NCBI GenBank assembly: GCA_017610205.1
Contig: JAFCCL010000006.1
Location: forward strand, 1-64,000
DNA from: Candidatus Iainarchaeum sp.
GTDB lineage: Archaea; Iainarchaeota; Iainarchaeia; Iainarchaeales; GCA-2688035
Length of the DNA stretch: 64,000 nt
Direction: 5' to 3'
Shown: piece after piece, positions 28,631 through 38,216 of the stretch
Position numbering within the stretch: the first letter of the stretch is position 1
Layout of the letters: each line of letters starts with the position of its first letter
Program-made: the position numbers and the translations under genes
Notes under the pieces: model-generated
Databases searched by the model: none
Seen by the model: only the letters and a program-made list of their open reading frames with translations
Told to the model about the DNA's origin: nothing

Positions 28631-30100
28631 ATGATGATTAAAGAAACCCAGTCAATCTGCCCCACTTGCCAAAAGCTGTTGCCGGCAAGAATAGTTGAAG
28701 AAGACAACAAGGTCTTCCTAGAGAAAACTTGCCCAACCCATGGCTTTTTTAGGGAAATCTATTGGTCGGATGCAAAACTGTTTAAGATATTTGACGAATT
28801 TCAGGAAATGGGTTTTACTCCAGAAAACCCCGCCACAAAAATTGAAAAGGGATGCCCATTCGACTGCGGTTTATGTAAGTTGCATGAATCCCAGACACTC
28901 CTCGCTAACATCGACGTAACCAACAGATGCAACCTTAGGTGCAGTTATTGTTTCGCAAACTCTGCAGTAAGCGGCTACTTGTACGAGCCAAGTTTTGGGG
29001 AAATAGAGAAAATGATGGATTTGCTGAGAGCCGAAAAACCATTCCCTGTTCTGGGAATCCAGTTCAGTGGAGGTGAGCCGTTGCTTAGAACCGATATCGT
29101 GGATTTAGTGAAAAAAGCAAGAGAAAAAGGTTTTACACAAGTACTTATTGCCACTAACGGAATTCAGATTGCAAAAAAATTAAAGCTCGCAAAGCAACTG
29201 CAAGACGCAGGCGTTACAACACTTTACATGAAATTCAATGGCCTGACCCCTGAAACAAACACAGAAAACCACGATTTTATTCCACAAATCCTTGAAAACT
29301 GTAGAAAAGCAGGCTTGCAAATAAGCTTGGTGCCAACAATTATAAAAGGATTCAACGACTATGAAGCATACGCAATAATTAAATTCGCTTTGAAGAACCT
29401 GGATATTGTTAGAGCGGTTAACTTTCAGCCAATTTCTTTCTGCGGGAGAATGCCCGCAAAAGAAAGGAACCAAAAAAGATTCACAATACCCTGTCTAATT
29501 AGTGCACTGGAAGAACAGTCAAACGGCACCATTCCAAGAAACGCTTTTTACCCAATTCCAACAGTTGTACCTCTCTCAAAACTGGCTGAGCAACTATCGA
29601 ACCAAAAGCAAGCAATCTTTTCAGCCCACCCACACTGTGGAGCGGCCACATACCTCTTTAAAGACGATGAAAAGGTCATTCCAATAACTGAATTCGTAAA
29701 CGTAACAGCATTAGTAAAACAAATCGGCGAATTATCCAAAGAAAAACAAAAAGGATTAGCGAAAAAAGTTCTAACAGTAAACAAACTGAGAAAAATCCTG
29801 AAAAAAAACATTATAAAAGAAAAAGCCCCAAAATACCTCAAATTAAACAAGCTATTGCTCGAATTGCTGACAGGAAACTTTAACACATTGCTAGAATTTC
29901 ATTTAAAAACACTTTTTGTTGGAGCAATGCACTTCCAAGACAAATACAACCTTGACGTAGCTAGACTAAAAAAATGCGTAATCCACTACGCCACGCCAGA
30001 CGGAAAAATAATCCCCTTCTGCGCATACAATAACCTGGGTTACAGAGAAAAAATCGAAAAAGCACACAGCAAAGAATTAAAACCGGGGACTTTAAAATGA
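28631..30100 (+). CDS. Radical SAM protein resembling tetraether lipid synthase (Tes)/MJ0619-type enzymes
   Basis: SICPTCQKLLPARIVEEDNKVFLEKTCPTHGFF...CPFDCGLC...NRCNLRCSYCFAN...FSGGEPLLR. Confidence 0.75.
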   Translation: MMIKETQSICPTCQKLLPARIVEEDNKVFLEKTCPTHGFFREIYWSDAKLFKIFDEFQEMGFTPENPATKIEKGCPFDCGLCKLHESQTLLANIDVTNRCNLRCSYCFANSAVSGYLYEPSFGEIEKMMDLLRAEKPFPVLGIQFSGGEPLLRTDIVDLVKKAREKGFTQVLIATNGIQIAKKLKLAKQLQDAGVTTLYMKFNGLTPETNTENHDFIPQILENCRKAGLQISLVPTIIKGFNDYEAYAIIKFALKNLDIVRAVNFQPISFCGRMPAKERNQKRFTIPCLISALEEQSNGTIPRNAFYPIPTVVPLSKLAEQLSNQKQAIFSAHPHCGAATYLFKDDEKVIPITEFVNVTALVKQIGELSKEKQKGLAKKVLTVNKLRKILKKNIIKEKAPKYLKLNKLLLELLTGNFNTLLEFHLKTLFVGAMHFQDKYNLDVARLKKCVIHYATPDGKIIPFCAYNNLGYREKIEKAHSKELKPGTLK

Positions 30101-31230
30101 AGGTGAACAAAGCCATGCAAGACATTTGGCAGAAACAAATAGACACCGGCCGGCTTTTAAAGCTCCCTAACAAATTAACAGGAAAGGTTGGAAAGATGAA
30201 AGAATTCAAGGAAACCTACAAGCTAGTACAAAAACTTTCTTCTGTGAACGGATTTGGAGTAAGCAGAGAACTATTGCACAGAACAATGTTTAACTCTGAA
30301 GCACTGCCACCCCTGGGAAAAGAGTATTGGTGGTTTCTATTCATCGGCCAAAACGGAGAAAAGCCAATCCAATTAATGTTCCTCGTTTTCAGAAAACACG
30401 GAAAAAGAATGTCGTTCAACGACAAAAGCATGGTGCTCAAAAGCCATGGCAAAAACAAGTTTCAGGCAGTTACTGCTTGCTGGGTATGGGATGGAAAAAA
30501 ACTGCATGACTTGGGCGACACCAACGCCACAACAACAATCAACTCCAAGAAAAAATCTTTGATTTCAAAAATTTCAAACCACAAAGCGGTTTTTAGAGGA
30601 AAATTTCCAAACTTTGAGCTGAAAATAGGAGACGCCATCAACCTGAACATGACCGAGTTAAAGCGAGTTGACAACAAAGACGCTTACGGCGTATTCTTCC
30701 CCCCCTTTGGCATGGGTTGGGTGAATGCGTTTTCAATAGCCAAAGGCACGGTTTTTGGAAAAGAATTTAAGGGAACAGCACACCTGCAAAAAGTTGTCGG
30801 CATTACAACATTTGGCTGTTTCAACTGGGGAAAAATATTTTTTCAGAAAGGCTCCTCGGTCTCCTTTTTCTGCGTTAAACCAGAAAAAAACTCAAAAAAG
30901 CTCTTTTACCAAGCCATCTCCTTTTACGACCACGAAACCAAAAAAGTCATCAAATTCAAAAGACCAAAGCTAAAAATATTGAAAAAAGAGGGCAAGAAAA
31001 AACCCGAATGGGTCATTACCGGCCGCGATAAAGACAAAGAACTCAAAATTGTGCTGGAAACTTACGCAGAAAAACAATTCACTATGAAAGACGGTGAATG
31101 GCAAGTCTACATCGAGTACGCTGTAACGGCAAAAGAATTCAGCTTAAAAACCAAAGACAGGAAAACCAGCCTGAATGGTTTGGGCAGGGGCGTTGGAAAT
31201 TTTGAAGACGCCTACGGGTTTGTGTTCTAA
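30097..31230 (+). CDS. Protein of unknown function, paralog 1 (possibly CrtC/AttH lipocalin-like)
   Basis: EYWWFLFIG...KGTAHLQKVVG...GLGRGVGNFEDAYGFVF; shares motifs with next ORF. Confidence 0.6.
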   Translation: MKVNKAMQDIWQKQIDTGRLLKLPNKLTGKVGKMKEFKETYKLVQKLSSVNGFGVSRELLHRTMFNSEALPPLGKEYWWFLFIGQNGEKPIQLMFLVFRKHGKRMSFNDKSMVLKSHGKNKFQAVTACWVWDGKKLHDLGDTNATTTINSKKKSLISKISNHKAVFRGKFPNFELKIGDAINLNMTELKRVDNKDAYGVFFPPFGMGWVNAFSIAKGTVFGKEFKGTAHLQKVVGITTFGCFNWGKIFFQKGSSVSFFCVKPEKNSKKLFYQAISFYDHETKKVIKFKRPKLKILKKEGKKKPEWVITGRDKDKELKIVLETYAEKQFTMKDGEWQVYIEYAVTAKEFSLKTKDRKTSLNGLGRGVGNFEDAYGFVF

Positions 31231-31247
31231 AAAAATGGTGATTTATA

Positions 31248-32378
31248 TTGATTGAGACAAAGGTAAAAAAAATCAGCGAAAAAGAAAGAAACACCCTGTA
31301 CGAAAGAATCTGGGAAATCGATCTAAAGGATAAGAAACCTGGCACTTGGTGGTGGTGGTTTTGGATTTTCTTCATAGAAAACAAAGACAATCAAAGCAAA
31401 CCGCAACAGCTAATGGTGCTGTGGTCAACAAAAAATGACAGCAAAATCAAATGCAACGATCTTACCTTAAAATTAGACAACGAAATCAAGGTCCAAAAAA
31501 ACAAAAGCATTTTCAATGGTGCAGCAGCGGCATGGTACTTCGACGGGAAGAGAATGCACGAAGACTATATTCTGGAAAACTGTGACATAACCCTGAGCAA
31601 AAAACCATACGCCCTAGTTTCAGAATCAAAAAACAAGACGTTTTTCTGTGAAAAAAACAACAAGTTTGTAGTGCAAATTAACAAAGGCAAAAAAGAATTT
31701 GTTTTTAATTCAGAAATCGAAGCCAACAACGAATTTGTTGCCCCAACTCTTACCCAAAGCAATTACCTCAACGGCGCCTTTAGCTACAAAGTTCTTCGAA
31801 TGCCAAGACTGGATTTTAATGGTGTAATCAAAAGCCAAGGAAAACAACAAGGCATCAAGGGAACAGCATATTTCCAGCAAGTAGTTGTTAACACCCCCTT
31901 GTTTCCTTGGTATTGGGGAATATTCCATTTCAGGAACGGCAGCATAGTCTCCTACTTCAACCCGCACATTGGAACAGCAATGATAAAAGACAATCTGACA
32001 AAAGCATTACTCAGCAACGGCAACCTTTCACTAAAAAAAGGAATATACTTCTTCGACAAAAAAGCAAAGAAACTGCACCTGTTTAAAAAAATTAAAATCA
32101 AAAAACAGATAAATCAAAAAAACCAGCCAGTATTCAAAGTCAGCGGAGAAAACAAAGACACAAAAATTTCTTTTACCGTTGACTGCTACGCCGATGCATT
32201 CTGGAAATTCGAAAAAAAGTTTCTGGGGCTGGTTAAAATGCGATTAAAGTACAACGAGTACCCTGCCAAAATAACCCAATTCAACTTGCAGAACAAACAA
32301 GGCAAAACGCTGACATCACTAAAAGACTTGGGTGCAGGGATAGGCAATGCGGAACATTCGTGGGGGCTTTTGGCATGA
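31248..32378 (+). CDS. Protein of unknown function, paralog 2 (possibly CrtC/AttH lipocalin-like)
   Basis: TWWWWFWIFFIE...KGTAYFQQVVV...FPWYWGIFHF...DLGAGIGNAEHSWGLLA. Confidence 0.6.
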   Translation: MIETKVKKISEKERNTLYERIWEIDLKDKKPGTWWWWFWIFFIENKDNQSKPQQLMVLWSTKNDSKIKCNDLTLKLDNEIKVQKNKSIFNGAAAAWYFDGKRMHEDYILENCDITLSKKPYALVSESKNKTFFCEKNNKFVVQINKGKKEFVFNSEIEANNEFVAPTLTQSNYLNGAFSYKVLRMPRLDFNGVIKSQGKQQGIKGTAYFQQVVVNTPLFPWYWGIFHFRNGSIVSYFNPHIGTAMIKDNLTKALLSNGNLSLKKGIYFFDKKAKKLHLFKKIKIKKQINQKNQPVFKVSGENKDTKISFTVDCYADAFWKFEKKFLGLVKMRLKYNEYPAKITQFNLQNKQGKTLTSLKDLGAGIGNAEHSWGLLA

Positions 32379-33265
32379 CTGCAAAAAATAAAATAAAAGT
32401 GATTGCAAGAAAAATCAAAGACTTAATCGCACTAATGAGACCAAACGCCTGGTTTGTAACCGTTTTCTCCCTAAGCATTGGAGCAGTATTCGCCCTGCCC
32501 AATACCACCCTTACCACTGAAACAGGCTTAAAGTTTCTCTTCCTGTGCTTTGCTTTCGCTCCATTCATTGCAGGTGGCCTATACGCATTAAACGATGTCA
32601 ATGACAGAAAAGTGGACCAAAGAAACCCGGATAAAGCCCGCAGGCCAATTGCCAGCGGAAGAATAACCCCAATTCAAGGAATAATCTTTTCACTAATCTT
32701 ACTAACCGTTGGCTGTTTTTTGGCCCTGCAAATTTCCTTCATGCACCTTATTTTCGCTTTAATGCTAATTTTTTTGCAACTAATCTATTCAATGCCTCCA
32801 ATAAGATTAAAAGAAACATCAATCGACTTCTTGTTCTCAGGTCCATTAAACCACATGATTAGGTTTACAGCAGCATGGATTCTATTCAAACCAATTACCC
32901 AAATTCCACTGCTCTTACTAGCAAGCTTATTCACATTATACTGTGTTGCATACATTTACTACAAGCTAGTTGACAAAGAATTCACGCCAAAAAAATCGAT
33001 AGCAAGAAACAAAAACATACAAACACAACTAAACTACGCAACCGCAATAGGAATAGGCCTAATGTTCGCCTCAATCCTCCTGCTAAAAGAAGTAGACTTC
33101 GTTTTCATCGCATGCCCAACCTTTCTAACCTTAGCCCTCCTCACGCAAGCTGCCATACCCAGCATGAAAAAAATTGGGTTAATGCGCAGCCTCTTCTATG
33201 GATACGCGCCCTTCAGCCTAATGCTTGGAGTAGTAAGCCTATGGGTGCTAATAATAATGTTCTAA
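32375..33265 (+). CDS. UbiA-family prenyltransferase
   Basis: MRPNAWFVTVFSLSIGAV...LNDVNDRKVDQRNPDKARRPIASGRI; polytopic. Confidence 0.9.
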   Translation: MTAKNKIKVIARKIKDLIALMRPNAWFVTVFSLSIGAVFALPNTTLTTETGLKFLFLCFAFAPFIAGGLYALNDVNDRKVDQRNPDKARRPIASGRITPIQGIIFSLILLTVGCFLALQISFMHLIFALMLIFLQLIYSMPPIRLKETSIDFLFSGPLNHMIRFTAAWILFKPITQIPLLLLASLFTLYCVAYIYYKLVDKEFTPKKSIARNKNIQTQLNYATAIGIGLMFASILLLKEVDFVFIACPTFLTLALLTQAAIPSMKKIGLMRSLFYGYAPFSLMLGVVSLWVLIIMF

Positions 33266-33284
33266 AACAAACGGAAGACTCAAA

Positions 33285-33590
33285 ATGACAACACCAAAAC
33301 CCATCCTAAAGGATTACTTAAATGACATTACGCAATCCCAATGGAACGCGTTCATACATGGCCGGTTAAAAATTTCAGATTACGTCAAACAAAACAAATT
33401 TTGGATCCAGTTATTTGGAAAAACACGCCAAATACGCAACGAAGTCAACAAGTACACACCAGAACAAATACTGCAAATGCTCAAACAGAACAGGGCAGAT
33501 CTATCAATAGGAGACGAGCAAAAAGCCATCAAACGAATACGTGAAGAATTAAACGTTACCCAAAAAATCCTAGAAGAATTCAAATTCTGA
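33285..33590 (+). CDS. Hypothetical protein at end of island operon
   Basis: ORF 20 nt after ubiA-like gene. Confidence 0.5.
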   Translation: MTTPKPILKDYLNDITQSQWNAFIHGRLKISDYVKQNKFWIQLFGKTRQIRNEVNKYTPEQILQMLKQNRADLSIGDEQKAIKRIREELNVTQKILEEFKF

Positions 33591-33602
33591 ACAAAAAAAA
33601 GA

Positions 33603-33624
33603 GAGCAGGCTTTCTCACCTGCTC
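33603..33624 (-). terminator. Stem-loop GAGCAGG-N8-CCTGCTC; T-tract lies on the minus-strand side
   Basis: Perfect 7-bp inverted repeat; a-tract 33595-33602 on + strand. Confidence 0.5.
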
Positions 33625-33739
33625 AACGCCACAGCTACAATCCGTTGCTTTTCGCGATTGAGTTCTTCTTCAAGCAGCTCATTGAGCTTGACTGACAACT
33701 CTGACAATGCTTAAAACAACATTGCATAAGTTTTCTATT

Positions 33740-34489
33740 ATGGATTTAAAGCAAGCCCAGCAGCAGATATCAGAGGCACTCAACAGGAAGGATTTGCTAC
33801 TTGTAGTGGCAGACATGTCTGTTGAATACTGGGGGCGGGCTGCTTCCAAATTGCCTCGTGGCAAGCGATTGCTTTTGATAAAGGGAGACAATTCCTTTGC
33901 AATTCATCAAAACAGGTTGTTGCGTCCAACAAATTATATGATGGGAGCAAGGATTGGATGTGAGCTAAAGGACGGTGCACTTTTGCTGAGTGCAAGAAAG
34001 ATTAAGCCAAAGGAAAGCATTGTTGCAACCCTTTACTCGATGGAGGGACTTCATTGCTATCCAATGAGGGAAAATTCTGACCTTCGCCTTTTTGGTTCTG
34101 AAAAGGAATTAAGCGACCAGTTAATGCAGGATTTGAGTTTTCTTGAACCTGGCTTAAAGCCTTTGAATCAGGAAGAGGTTTTTAGAAAAGGTGTTGTTGA
34201 CATTCTTGCAGAGGACTCTGAGGGAAGGCTTGTTGTAATTGAGTTGAAGAGAAGGCAGGCTGATTATAATGCAGTAATGCAATTGAAGAGGTATATGCAG
34301 CAGGTTGAAAAAATTAAGGGAAAGGAAACCCGTGGCTTGTTGCTTGCGCCTTCAATTGGAAAAAATGCCTACGAGCTTCTTCAAAGAAACGGCTGTGAAT
34401 TTTTTAATTTTGAGTTTGAGATAGGAAATCCTGTGGCAAAAATTAAGGGCTTGCGAAAAAAGCAGGAAACACTTGACAAATTTTTTTAG
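33740..34489 (+). CDS. nucS: Endonuclease NucS-like
   Basis: VVDILAEDSEGRLVVIELKRRQADYNAVMQLKRYM catalytic core. Confidence 0.9.
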   Translation: MDLKQAQQQISEALNRKDLLLVVADMSVEYWGRAASKLPRGKRLLLIKGDNSFAIHQNRLLRPTNYMMGARIGCELKDGALLLSARKIKPKESIVATLYSMEGLHCYPMRENSDLRLFGSEKELSDQLMQDLSFLEPGLKPLNQEEVFRKGVVDILAEDSEGRLVVIELKRRQADYNAVMQLKRYMQQVEKIKGKETRGLLLAPSIGKNAYELLQRNGCEFFNFEFEIGNPVAKIKGLRKKQETLDKFF

Positions 34490-34540
34490 GCCTTTGCAAA
34501 AGGGTTAAATAGTTGTTTTACTAAAATTCTTTTGAATATT

Positions 34541-35020
34541 ATGAAAAGATACTTTCCAACAGGGAAAAGAGTGCGACGCTTTAGAATTGTGGAGCTTAAA
34601 CCTTCTGCGGATGTAGGAAAAGTACAAGAAAAACTTACTGGTTTAAAACCAAAACCAATTGTGTGGGAAAAATATCCTGCTTCCAGAGAAGCCCAGGGAT
34701 TGATTGCTTCAATTGGCAGGCATATTGGAAATCTTGCTTCTAACGCTGCCGAAGCCGACCTTGTTAAATTGCGTAAGGTTCCTGAATCTGAACAGGTTGG
34801 AGTTGCGCTTAGATTGGAAAAGATGGTGAATGGACTTTGGCCAAAGATAGTTGCTGAAACAGTTCCGGGAAACATAAATGCATATGCAAAGGGCATTGTG
34901 TTTTCTTACGTTATTGCAGGTACACTCTATGAAAAGGCAAGATTGTATCCTAAGGCGGCTGAAATGCTTGACAAAATAAATACTATTAATAGAATTTTGA
35001 GAGAGGCGCAAAACCCTTAA
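34541..35020 (+). CDS. Hypothetical protein
   Basis: Intact ORF downstream of nucS with TATA-like region. Confidence 0.5.
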   Translation: MKRYFPTGKRVRRFRIVELKPSADVGKVQEKLTGLKPKPIVWEKYPASREAQGLIASIGRHIGNLASNAAEADLVKLRKVPESEQVGVALRLEKMVNGLWPKIVAETVPGNINAYAKGIVFSYVIAGTLYEKARLYPKAAEMLDKINTINRILREAQNP

Positions 35021-36261
35021 AGCTTTTTCACAGGGTTCTTTTTTGTTATCCTAATTCTGTGAATTTTTGGACCTTTTACCTGAATTGCTTTTAGTGTAAA
35101 GTTGCCGACAGAAATTGTTTCATTTTGTTTTGGAATTCTGTCAAGTTTTTCAATCATAAAACCGCTTATTGTGGAAAACTTTGTGCTTTTCCATTTTGTT
35201 TTAAACATTTGATTTATTTCGTTTAATGAAGCCTTTCCGTCTGCTTCAAAGACTCCTTTGCCTTCTTCAACCACTCTTGGAGCCTCGCTTTCGTCAACTA
35301 TTTCACCAACTATTTCTTCAAGCAAATCTTCCAAGGTTACTATTCCAAGCATGCCTCCATAGTCATCAACCACTACAGCCATGTTGTTTCTTGTTTGCCG
35401 GAATTCTGCCAAAAGCTTGTCAATTTTTTTGGTTTGGTGTACAAAAAGCACAGCCCTTGCAAGTTTGCTTACTTTTGTTGCGGTTTTTCCTTCAGCAAGA
35501 TAATTCCATGCGTCTTTTACATAAAATATTCCTTCAATTTCATCAAGGTCTTTTTTGTAAACAGGAAGTCTGCTAAAAGGAGTTTCTGCAAGCAATTCGT
35601 TCACATCCTCCAAAGTTGCATCTTTTGAAATTCCTTTCACTTCGCTTCTTGGAGTCATTACATCTTCCACGCTTATATCATTGAATTTGAATATTCTGTG
35701 AATCATTTGTTTTTCAGTTTCATGAATTGCTCCAACCTCTGCTCCCATTGTAACCATTGTTTTAATGTCCTGCTCTGTCATAGGCTGCTCTTCAACCTTT
35801 CCAATTATTCTTATAATTATTTTTGTAAATCCATTCAGGAACCAAATGATTGGGCTTAGAATAATACTAAGCCATTTAATTGGCTTTATTACAAAGAGTG
35901 AGATTGCTTCGCTGTGCTGCACTGCAAGGCTTTTTGGCGTAATTTCTCCAAGTACAAGAATCAAAAAGGTCATTATTCCAACAGAAATGCTTATTGCAAA
36001 GTTTGCAAACATCTGCAAGGCAACAGTTGTTGCAATTGCTGCAGCTGCAATGTTTACAACATTGTTGCCGATTAGAATTGTTGTAAGCATCTTCTGAGGA
36101 TTTGCCTTGAATTCCTCAACAAGGATTGCCGATTTGTTTCTTTTTTTTACAAGTTGCCTTATTTTAATTCTGTCAACTGCAATAAGTGCTGTTTCTGTTC
36201 CGGAAAAAAATCCACTTAATGCAAGCAAAATTGCAAGGGTTATTATGTCAAGTTCTAACAT
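35017..36261 (-). CDS. DUF21/CBS/CorC-type membrane protein (hemolysin-like)
   Basis: FSGTETALIAVDRIKIRQLVKK...EDVMTPRSEVKGI...DDYGGMLGIVTLEDLLEEIVGEIVDE. Confidence 0.93.
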   Translation of the reverse strand: MLELDIITLAILLALSGFFSGTETALIAVDRIKIRQLVKKRNKSAILVEEFKANPQKMLTTILIGNNVVNIAAAAIATTVALQMFANFAISISVGIMTFLILVLGEITPKSLAVQHSEAISLFVIKPIKWLSIILSPIIWFLNGFTKIIIRIIGKVEEQPMTEQDIKTMVTMGAEVGAIHETEKQMIHRIFKFNDISVEDVMTPRSEVKGISKDATLEDVNELLAETPFSRLPVYKKDLDEIEGIFYVKDAWNYLAEGKTATKVSKLARAVLFVHQTKKIDKLLAEFRQTRNNMAVVVDDYGGMLGIVTLEDLLEEIVGEIVDESEAPRVVEEGKGVFEADGKASLNEINQMFKTKWKSTKFSTISGFMIEKLDRIPKQNETISVGNFTLKAIQVKGPKIHRIRITKKNPVKKL

Positions 36262-36299
36262 GCCAAGATTAACTCTTTTGCGGTTTTTAATTCTTGCTT

Positions 36300-37580
36300 T
36301 TACTTTTCTAAACGCCTTTTTCCCAAATAAACTGCCTTTTTTCCAAGTTCTTCCTCTATTCTGATAAGCTGGTTGTATTTTGCATTTCTTTCACTTCTTG
36401 CAGGGGCTCCAAGCTTGCTTTGCCCTGCATCAATTCCGACCAAGAAATCTGCAATAAAACTATCTTCTGTTTCACCGCTTCTGTGCGAAACAACAACTCC
36501 CCAGCCTGCTTTTTTGCTTTCTTTTGCGGCTTCAAGTGATTCTGAAATCGTTCCAATTTGGTTTATTTTAAGCAAAAGCGCATTGCAGCTTTTTTCTTCA
36601 ATTGCTTTTTCAATTTTTTTAGGATTTGTTACCAGCAAATCATCGCCAACAATTTGTACTTTGCTGCCAATTTTTGCAGTTAGTTCTTTCCAGCCCTGCC
36701 AGTCTTCTTCTGCCATTCCATCTTCCAAAGAATAAATGCTCCTATAAGTTCCTGTTAGTTCAGTGTAAAAATCAACAAGCTCGCCGGAAGAATATTCTTT
36801 TCCATAAAGTTTGTATTTTCCGTTTTCAAAAAATTCTGAGGATGCGCTGTCGATTGCAATGCTCATAATATCCTTATATCCTGCTTCTTCAATAGCTTTG
36901 CTTATCAAATCAAGCCTTTCCTGTGCACTGTTTACATTTGGGACAAAACCTCCTTCATCCCCCAAAAGCGTTGCCCCTGCTCCGAATTTTTTCTTAAGAA
37001 TTTTTTTTAGAGTATGATAAGTTTCAACCCCTGCCTTAAGCGCTTCACTGTAAGATACTGCGCCTGTGGCGGCAATCATTTGTTCCTGAATATCCTCTTC
37101 AAGCCCTGCATGCTTGCCTCCATTCATTACATTCATTTGCGGAACAGGCATTGTAACGCCCTTGTTTCCGCTTAATGAGGCGATGTATTCAAACAGATGC
37201 TGTCCTTTTGCAGCAGCCCCTGCCCTGCAGACAGCTATGCTTACGCCAAGAATTGCATTGACTCCCAATTTTTCCTTGTTTTCGGTTCCATCAAGTTTAA
37301 TCATTGCCTTGTCAATTTCTTCCTGTTTTGTGCAATCCATTCCCTCAATTAGTGGTGCAATTTTTTTGTTAACATTTGCAACTGCTTTAAGAACTCCTTT
37401 TCCGCCATAGGCGGTTTCGCCATCTCTTAATTCCAATGCCTCGTTTATTCCTGTGCTTGCTCCGCTTGGAACAATTCCACAAAACTGGCCTTGTTCTGTG
37501 TTTACATCTGCTTCAATAGTCGGGTTTCCCCTGCTGTCCAAAACCTGTCTTGCCCTGATTTTCCTGATTTTATTAGCCAT
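36300..37580 (-). CDS. eno: Enolase
   Basis: ARQVLDSRGNPTIEADV...PSGASTG...MNVMNGGKHA...SHRSGETEDSFIADF. Confidence 0.97.
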   Translation of the reverse strand: MANKIRKIRARQVLDSRGNPTIEADVNTEQGQFCGIVPSGASTGINEALELRDGETAYGGKGVLKAVANVNKKIAPLIEGMDCTKQEEIDKAMIKLDGTENKEKLGVNAILGVSIAVCRAGAAAKGQHLFEYIASLSGNKGVTMPVPQMNVMNGGKHAGLEEDIQEQMIAATGAVSYSEALKAGVETYHTLKKILKKKFGAGATLLGDEGGFVPNVNSAQERLDLISKAIEEAGYKDIMSIAIDSASSEFFENGKYKLYGKEYSSGELVDFYTELTGTYRSIYSLEDGMAEEDWQGWKELTAKIGSKVQIVGDDLLVTNPKKIEKAIEEKSCNALLLKINQIGTISESLEAAKESKKAGWGVVVSHRSGETEDSFIADFLVGIDAGQSKLGAPARSERNAKYNQLIRIEEELGKKAVYLGKRRLEK

Positions 37581-37595
37581 ATGCATTTCCTCCAA

Positions 37596-37672
37596 TTTTT
37601 TTTAAACAGTTTTAATAATTTATTTTAAACGATTTGGTATTTTTTTTTAAACAGTTTTGATAATTTATTTTT
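37596..37672 (-). repeat. Imperfect direct repeat (about 31 bp x2) in the enolase promoter region
   Basis: TTTTTTTTAAACAGTTTTAATAATTTATTTT (37596-37626) and TTTTTTTTTAAACAGTTTTGATAATTTATTTTT (37640-37672). Confidence 0.75.
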
Positions 37673-37716
37673 CATTCATTGTTTTGATAGATTGAAACAA
37701 ATAAGTCATTAAAAAG

Positions 37717-38142
37717 CTATTTGGACATTGACCTTTTTGGCCGCTTTACAGTCTTTTTTGCTGCCTTTTTTCTTGCGGTTCTTGCTTTTCTCAGTTCGCG
37801 CCCGATTTTTAATTTAAAATGCTGGTTTACATAATTTGAAAAAATTTTCCTGCATTGTTTTTTTGAAAGAGGCTTTCCAAGTTCTATACTGGTTTTAATT
37901 GCTCCTTCAACAAAAACATTTTCAATAGCCCTTAATTCATTCAAAATTTCGGTTTTGCTAAGTCCACTATAATTGATAATGTGAGCTGTTTCCTTCAATG
38001 CCCTTAGTGTAATTCCTGTATGTTTGCTTAAAATCCGTTCATATTGCTTCAAAGCCTGAATTTTTTCGGCGGACGACATTTTTTGATTTGCAACAATGCT
38101 TTCCAATACCCTAAATTCCTGTTCTATTATATCATAAACCAT
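37717..38142 (-). CDS. Hypothetical basic protein
   Basis: Intact ORF, Lys/Arg-rich C-terminus. Confidence 0.55.
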   Translation of the reverse strand: MVYDIIEQEFRVLESIVANQKMSSAEKIQALKQYERILSKHTGITLRALKETAHIINYSGLSKTEILNELRAIENVFVEGAIKTSIELGKPLSKKQCRKIFSNYVNQHFKLKIGRELRKARTARKKAAKKTVKRPKRSMSK

Positions 38143-38216
38143 ATTCTACATTAAAAAAAAATGCATTCTTTTTTAAAAACAATTCTACAAACTATTTTAT
38201 ACTGGAGGTCTTTTTT

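Noticed and set aside
32281-32601. Minus-strand ORF over the UbiA start
   Set aside because: Antisense to a well-supported prenyltransferase.
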